Origin: Ramlibacter sp.
GTDB lineage: Bacteria > Pseudomonadota > Gammaproteobacteria > Burkholderiales > Burkholderiaceae_C
Length of the DNA: 5,763 bases
Assembly: GCA_026785815.1 (NCBI GenBank)
Contig: JAJAZH010000324.1
Location: 1-5,763, forward strand
Reading direction: 5' to 3'
Positions 5,074 to 5,763 of this stretch are shown in pieces. Every line of letters begins with the position of its first letter. Within the stretch, counting starts at the first letter, position 1. The notes under the pieces were generated by a model. It worked only from the letters and a program-made list of their open reading frames with translations, did no database searches and was not told the origin of the DNA. The position numbers were made by a program, and so were the translations under genes.

Positions 5074-5763
5074 ATGAAACGCCAACCTACCTTCCTTGCC
5101 ACCCTTGCACTGCTCAGCGTCGCGCTGGCGGCGTGCAACAAGCCGGCCACAGCGCCGGGCACGGCGACCGGTGGCCTCGCCGACTCGGCCGATACGGCCG
5201 CGGCGGACCTGTCCGGCACGCAGGCGAATGCAGCGCCCGATCCACACGATCCGTGCCGGCTGCTGACCGTCGCGGAAGTCGAAGCGGTGCTCGGCTCGAA
5301 GCTGGTCGGACCGCCCTATCGCGGCTCCAACCCGATCGGGAGAGGCGCCCTTTTGCCGGAAGATGACGGTCCGGTGTGCTGGTATGTCGGCAAGGACAAC
5401 CGCAACGTCACCGTAATGGCCTACTGGGAAGACGCGGGCGCCATTTCCGGGGGCGTCAGCGACGCACTGGCCAAGGCAGAAGGCGCCAGCAAGGGAATGC
5501 TGAAGCTCCAGGACGGCACGGAGCTGGTCGGCGACTGGGACGAAGCGAGGGTGCGCGGTTGCTGCGCCTTCCAGGCGATGCTCGGCGACGCCTCGGTCGA
5601 GATCGAGTTCGGCGGCAGCCAAGCCACGGAGGCGCAAGCCGGGGAACTGGCGAACAAGGCGCTCGCGCGGCTTACGCAACCGCTCGCGGTGAACGGCATG
5701 GCCGGCAACGCCGCAGCGCAGAAGCGGGAGGACGCACGATATGCCCCGGCAGAGGGTTGCGCA
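5074..5763 (+). CDS. Probable outer-membrane lipoprotein of unknown function (3' partial)
   Basis: The frame is open from the ATG at 5074 to the right edge (230 codons, no stop), so the C-terminus is missing. Residues 1-21 are a lipoprotein signal (MKRQPTFLATLALLSVALAAC) with lipobox LAAC and Cys21 as the lipidated residue. Asn22 at position +2 is not an inner-membrane retention signal. A low-complexity Ala/Thr/Asp linker follows (~23-58). A domain then opens with DPCRLLTVAEVEAVLG, a 'PCxLLTxxEVxxxLG' pattern seen in various lipoproteins of unknown role (it recalls the DUF3558 style, without proof of kinship). Cys61, Cys102, Cys163 and Cys164 may form disulfides. The segment before the edge (AQKREDARYAPAEGCA) looks like another linker leading to a second such domain. 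It begins 17 bases after the OmpA fusion gene, so it is probably the fourth gene of the same operon. Confidence 0.82.
   Translation, partial: MKRQPTFLATLALLSVALAACNKPATAPGTATGGLADSADTAAADLSGTQANAAPDPHDPCRLLTVAEVEAVLGSKLVGPPYRGSNPIGRGALLPEDDGPVCWYVGKDNRNVTVMAYWEDAGAISGGVSDALAKAEGASKGMLKLQDGTELVGDWDEARVRGCCAFQAMLGDASVEIEFGGSQATEAQAGELANKALARLTQPLAVNGMAGNAAAQKREDARYAPAEGCA

Noticed and set aside
4735..5679. Long minus-strand open frame (314 codons) opposite the OmpA fusion and lipoprotein genes
   Set aside because: It spans two convincing plus-strand genes and their junction, and the translation is Arg/Ala-rich without domain features, typical of a shadow frame.

Overview
This is a GC-rich window (about two thirds G+C by eye) from a Gram-negative bacterium. 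The evidence for Gram-negative is two OmpA-type peptidoglycan-binding domains, several Sec signal peptides and a lipobox lipoprotein. Protein style and gene content suggest a gammaproteobacterium of the Xanthomonadales/Lysobacterales type, but no marker gene fixes the genus. The window is almost fully coding. The only sizeable gap is a 113-base divergent intergenic region (1850-1962).

Left part (1-1849): the C-terminal part of a membrane-anchored TPR protein, most likely the sensor half of a Ser/Thr protein kinase whose kinase domain lies upstream of the window. It runs convergently, with a 15-base gap, into a minus-strand gene for a kinase-associated ECF sigma factor. This sigma factor lacks the usual acidic residues in region 2.2 and carries threonines there instead. 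That is the arrangement expected of ECF factors switched on by threonine phosphorylation (the EcfP/PknT type).

Right part (1963-5763): a tightly packed plus-strand cluster of four genes, divergent from the sigma gene. In order they are: a secreted OmpA-family protein (338 aa); a secreted protein with a two-part beta-rich domain of no known function (298 aa); a 394-aa protein with the same two-part domain joined to an OmpA domain by a Gly-rich linker of 18-base repeats; and a lipoprotein that runs off the right edge. Junctions of 4 bases overlap, 1 base overlap and a 17-base gap suggest one translationally coupled operon.

Working model (inference): an envelope-associated kinase and its phosphorylation-dependent sigma factor control, or are encoded with, a set of periplasmic peptidoglycan-binding proteins and a lipoprotein. 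The most notable points are the Thr-substituted sigma region, the tandem paralogues of which only one gained an OmpA anchor, the in-frame 18-base repeat array, and phased direct repeats between the divergent genes.
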